Positions 61,810 through 64,000 of a DNA stretch of 64,000 nucleotides are shown piece after piece. Below the pieces are notes generated by a model, which was given only the letters and a program-made list of their open reading frames with translations, searched no databases and was not told the origin of the DNA. The stretch spans positions 496,001 through 560,000 of the forward strand of contig NZ_FNSY01000001.1 in the NCBI RefSeq assembly GCF_900105515.1. The letters are read 5' to 3'. The position numbers and the translations under genes were made by a program. The stretch comes from Streptomyces sp. 2131.1 (lineage in GTDB: Bacteria; Actinomycetota; Actinomycetes; Streptomycetales; Streptomycetaceae). Each line of letters opens with the position of its first letter. Position 1 is the stretch's first letter.

Positions 61810-62919
61810 ATGGCACGACGAAGGACACAACTCGCCTCCCTGGCGGCGGTGTTGGCGACGCTACTCGGCGGCATCGCCTTCACCCTGCTGGGCCAGGGCA
61901 GCGCGCAGGCCCACGGCGTCACGATGTCGCCGGGATCGCGCACGTACCTCTGTTACCTGGACGCCAAGACCAGCACGGGCGCCCTCGACCCGACCAACCC
62001 GGCGTGCAAGGCCGCCCTGGCGGAGAGCGGCGCGACGTCGCTGTACAACTGGTTCGCCGTGCTCGACTCCAACGCGGGCGGCCGGGGCCAGGGTTACGTC
62101 CCGGACGGCACGCTGTGCAGCGCAGGCGACCGTTCCCCGTACGACTTCACCGGCTACAACGCGCCGCGCGGCGACTGGCCCCGTACGCACCTGACCTCGG
62201 GTGCCACGATCGAGGTCGACCACAGCAACTGGGCCGCGCACCCGGGTTCGTTCCGGGTGTACGTGTCCAAGCCGGGGTACTCCCCCACGTCCGAGCTGGG
62301 CTGGGACGACCTGGAGTTGGTGCAGACGGTCACCAACCCGCCCGCCGTGGGTTCGCCGGGCACCGACGGCGGTCACTACTACTGGGACCTGACGCTGCCC
62401 TCGGGCCGCTCGGGTGACGCGGTCATGTTCATCCAGTGGGTGCGCTCGGACAGCCAGGAGAACTTCTTCTCCTGCTCCGACATCGTCTTCGACGGCGGCC
62501 ACGGCGAAGTGACCGGCATGCGCGGCTCCACCACCCCGACGCCGGACCCGACCGACCCGACCCCGGACCCCACGGACCCGACGCCCGATCCGACCGACCC
62601 CACCGACCCGCACACCGGCTGCATGGCCGTCTACAGCGTGACCAACTCCTGGAGCGGCGGCTTCCAGGGCTCCGTCGAGGTCATGAACCACAACACGACG
62701 GCGCTCGACGGCTGGTCCGTGAACTGGAAGCCCGGCGCGGGCACCACGGTCAGCAGCGTGTGGAGCGGGGTGCTGAGCACCGGGTCCGACGGCACGCTGA
62801 CGGTCAAGAACGCCGACTACAACCGTACGATCCCGCCGGACGGCAGCGTGACCTTCGGGTTCACCGCGACCTCCACCGGCAACAACTTCCCCGTCGGTTC
62901 GATCGGCTGCGTCCACTAG
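61810..62919 (+). CDS. AA10 lytic polysaccharide monooxygenase with C-terminal CBM2
   Basis: A 369-residue secreted copper enzyme. The signal peptide ends AQA, leaving His35 as the mature N-terminus (HGVTMSPGSR). The second copper His is H144 (HPGSFRVYV), and F220 is the likely axial aromatic, so the histidine brace is complete. The AA10 domain covers about 35-232. A linker of TPDPTDP repeats (about 240-268) leads to a CBM2 (270-369) with GGFQGSVEV and the typical Trp residues. It oxidatively cleaves crystalline cellulose or chitin; CBM2 and cellulolytic neighbours favour cellulose. The ATG has AAGGAG upstream. Confidence 0.95.
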   Translation: MARRRTQLASLAAVLATLLGGIAFTLLGQGSAQAHGVTMSPGSRTYLCYLDAKTSTGALDPTNPACKAALAESGATSLYNWFAVLDSNAGGRGQGYVPDGTLCSAGDRSPYDFTGYNAPRGDWPRTHLTSGATIEVDHSNWAAHPGSFRVYVSKPGYSPTSELGWDDLELVQTVTNPPAVGSPGTDGGHYYWDLTLPSGRSGDAVMFIQWVRSDSQENFFSCSDIVFDGGHGEVTGMRGSTTPTPDPTDPTPDPTDPTPDPTDPTDPHTGCMAVYSVTNSWSGGFQGSVEVMNHNTTALDGWSVNWKPGAGTTVSSVWSGVLSTGSDGTLTVKNADYNRTIPPDGSVTFGFTATSTGNNFPVGSIGCVH

Positions 62920-62924
62920 GGCGC

Positions 62925-63044
62925 GTCCGGCGGATCAGGTCGGCGGCGGTTCCCGGGCGGTCCGGGAGCCGCCGCCGTGCCGCTTGCGGCCGGGACCCGG
63001 AGAGCCGGGTACGGTGGAGTCCGTCCGATCATGATCCGCCGGAC
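62925..63044. repeat. Inverted pair of GTCCGGCGGATCA repeats
   Basis: GTCCGGCGGATCA (62925-62937) and its exact complement TGATCCGCCGGAC (63032-63044) flank 94 bases between the LPMO and MgtC genes. They could form a long hairpin. Related copies occur at 2290 and 46784. Confidence 0.6.
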
Positions 63045-63068
63045 AGGCCCGCCGGGCCCGGAGGCTCC

Positions 63069-63809
63069 GTGGCACTCGACATCAACGAACCGTTCGGTCA
63101 GAACTGGACGCACGCCGCGCAGTTCGGCATCGCGTTCGTCCTGTCGTGCGCGATCGGGATCGAGCGCGAGATCCGCCAGAAGGCGGCCGGGCTGCGCACG
63201 TACACGATCGTCGGGCTCGGCGCCGCGCTCTTCACGCTGGTCAGCAAGTTCGGCTTCTCCGATGTCGTGGTCACCGGTCAGGTGGAGCTGGACCCGTCCC
63301 GGGTCGCGGCCCAGATCGTCTCCGGCCTCGGCTTCATCGGCGGCGGCGTCATTTTCGTCCACCGGGGCTCCGTGCGGGGCCTCACCACCGCCGCCTCGAT
63401 CTGGCTGACCGCCGCCGTGGGCTGCGCGGCCGGTGCGGGACTCCCCGTGCTCGCGACGCTGGCCACGCTCGCGTACTTCCTGGTGTCGTACGGGGTACGC
63501 CCCCTCGCCCACCGGCTCCCCACCCTGCGCAACGCCTCGATCGGCTACCGCATCACGTACACGGAGGGCGTCGGTGCGCTGCGGGAACTGGTCAACCACT
63601 GTACGGAGACCGGGTTCGCCGTCTCCGAGCTGACCACGCTCTCCGGCTCGGGCCGGTACCGGCGGCGGCGCGCGCCGGAGGACGCCGAGCGGACCGTCGA
63701 GGTCGCGCTGAGCGTGCAGGGCCGGGGCGATCCCGACGCGCTGACGGCACGGCTGGCGGGCACGGCGGGGGTGCTGGCGTGCAGCCGCAGCGACCTCGCC
63801 GACGAGTGA
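63069..63809 (+). CDS. MgtC/SapB-family membrane protein
   Basis: A 246-residue protein with four to five N-terminal helices (about 15-140) and a cytosolic ACT-like C-terminal domain (about 150-246). MgtC signatures are AIGIEREIRQKAAGLRTYTIVGLGAALFTL (core IGIEREIRQKAAGLRTY, about 29-45) and GLGFIGGGVIF followed by VRGLTTAASIWLTAAVG. The family is linked to Mg2+ limitation and membrane ATPase control. The GTG at 63069 has GGAGG upstream. Confidence 0.9.
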   Translation: MALDINEPFGQNWTHAAQFGIAFVLSCAIGIEREIRQKAAGLRTYTIVGLGAALFTLVSKFGFSDVVVTGQVELDPSRVAAQIVSGLGFIGGGVIFVHRGSVRGLTTAASIWLTAAVGCAAGAGLPVLATLATLAYFLVSYGVRPLAHRLPTLRNASIGYRITYTEGVGALRELVNHCTETGFAVSELTTLSGSGRYRRRRAPEDAERTVEVALSVQGRGDPDALTARLAGTAGVLACSRSDLADE

Positions 63810-63858
63810 CGGGCGGATCCGGACACGCCTCCCCGGGGCGCTCGTATGCTCGGCTGCC

Positions 63859-64000
63859 ATGACAAGCCGTGCGTCCCTCCCGCCGGAGCCCTCCGTCGCG
63901 CTGCGCGAACTCCTCGCCTTCGACGACGGCGGGAGCCTGCGGCTGCTCCTCGCGCCCGCCGGCCGTGACGTCGGCGTACGCGGTGTGGCCGTGGGCGAGG
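63859..64000 (+). CDS. Probable PucR-family regulator, 3' end outside the window
   Basis: Only the first 47 residues are visible. After a short lead, VALRELLAFDDGGSLRLLLAP and GVRGVAVGE resemble the N-terminal PucR domain (LRELL...LRLLAG...V..V...E). Such proteins control purine or amino-acid use. The ATG at 63859 is the first start after a 49-base gap behind the MgtC gene. Identification is tentative. Confidence 0.5.
   Translation, partial: MTSRASLPPEPSVALRELLAFDDGGSLRLLLAPAGRDVGVRGVAVGE

Overview
The window is high-GC actinobacterial chromosome and almost certainly comes from a Streptomyces. The signs are strong G/C bias at third codon positions, frequent GTG and some TTG starts, GTGA/ATGA overlaps inside operons, many LacI/ROK regulators, PP2C/STAS/RsbW-type regulators, and CebR-type operators beside cellulolytic genes. 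I see no rRNA, tRNA, CRISPR array, prophage or polyketide/NRPS cluster. The content reads as core or near-core chromosome carrying several sugar-use and stress modules.

Layout. 0-7.6 kb: a truncated polysaccharide deacetylase, a universal stress protein, an ECF sigma factor whose 3' end overlaps a convergent zinc-finger anti-sigma gene, and a LytS/LytTR two-component pair bracketing a sodium/solute symporter and its small membrane partner, followed by an Fpg-type DNA glycosylase. 7.7-9.8 kb: a tight three-gene deoxy-sugar (L-fucose/L-rhamnose type) oxidation operon. 9.9-18.6 kb: a WS/DGAT acyltransferase, a PAS-GAF-PP2C-ATPase regulator, a ferredoxin/adrenodoxin-type reductase, a carotenoid oxygenase and a lipoprotein. 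18.7-21.6 kb: a YndJ/DUF1990/lipase-maturation-factor operon with twin palindromic operators over its promoter.

21.6-29.8 kb, minus strand: a nine-gene urea operon. In transcription order it encodes a urea transporter, UreA, a His-rich CbiX-like protein, UreB, UreC, UreF, UreG, UreD and an ammonium transporter whose first twin-His residue is Glu. No ureE is present, so the 18-His tail of the CbiX-like protein is a good candidate for the nickel-handling function. 30-31 kb: tandem crcB fluoride-channel genes and an overlooked 58-codon gene with a near-perfect ribosome-binding site. 31.4-32.9 kb: an SDR protein with a four-Cys zinc motif and no catalytic Tyr.

33-40.5 kb: a partner-switching stress locus with a SigB/F-type sigma factor, a receiver-PP2C phosphatase, a CHASE3 histidine kinase, a stand-alone receiver, an RsbW-like kinase with a SigB-like promoter, a PP2C variant, MarR and STAS genes. 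40.5-46.7 kb: GH92 alpha-mannosidase with a LacI-type operator, a DMT-type membrane protein, an Rpf-LysM-M23 cell-wall hydrolase and a lipoprotein. 46.8-47.0 kb: a MITE-like inverted-repeat element.

47-63 kb: a plant-polysaccharide region. It holds GH3 and its LacI regulator (boxes GGAGAGCGCTCTCC), a ROK regulator divergent from an ABC sugar transporter and GH1 beta-glucosidase, a GH5-CBM2 endoglucanase, a CebR-type LacI regulator and an AA10-CBM2 LPMO (boxes TGGGAGCGCTCCCA). The two LacI box types differ at one position per half-site. The window ends with an MgtC-family protein and the start of a probable PucR-type regulator.
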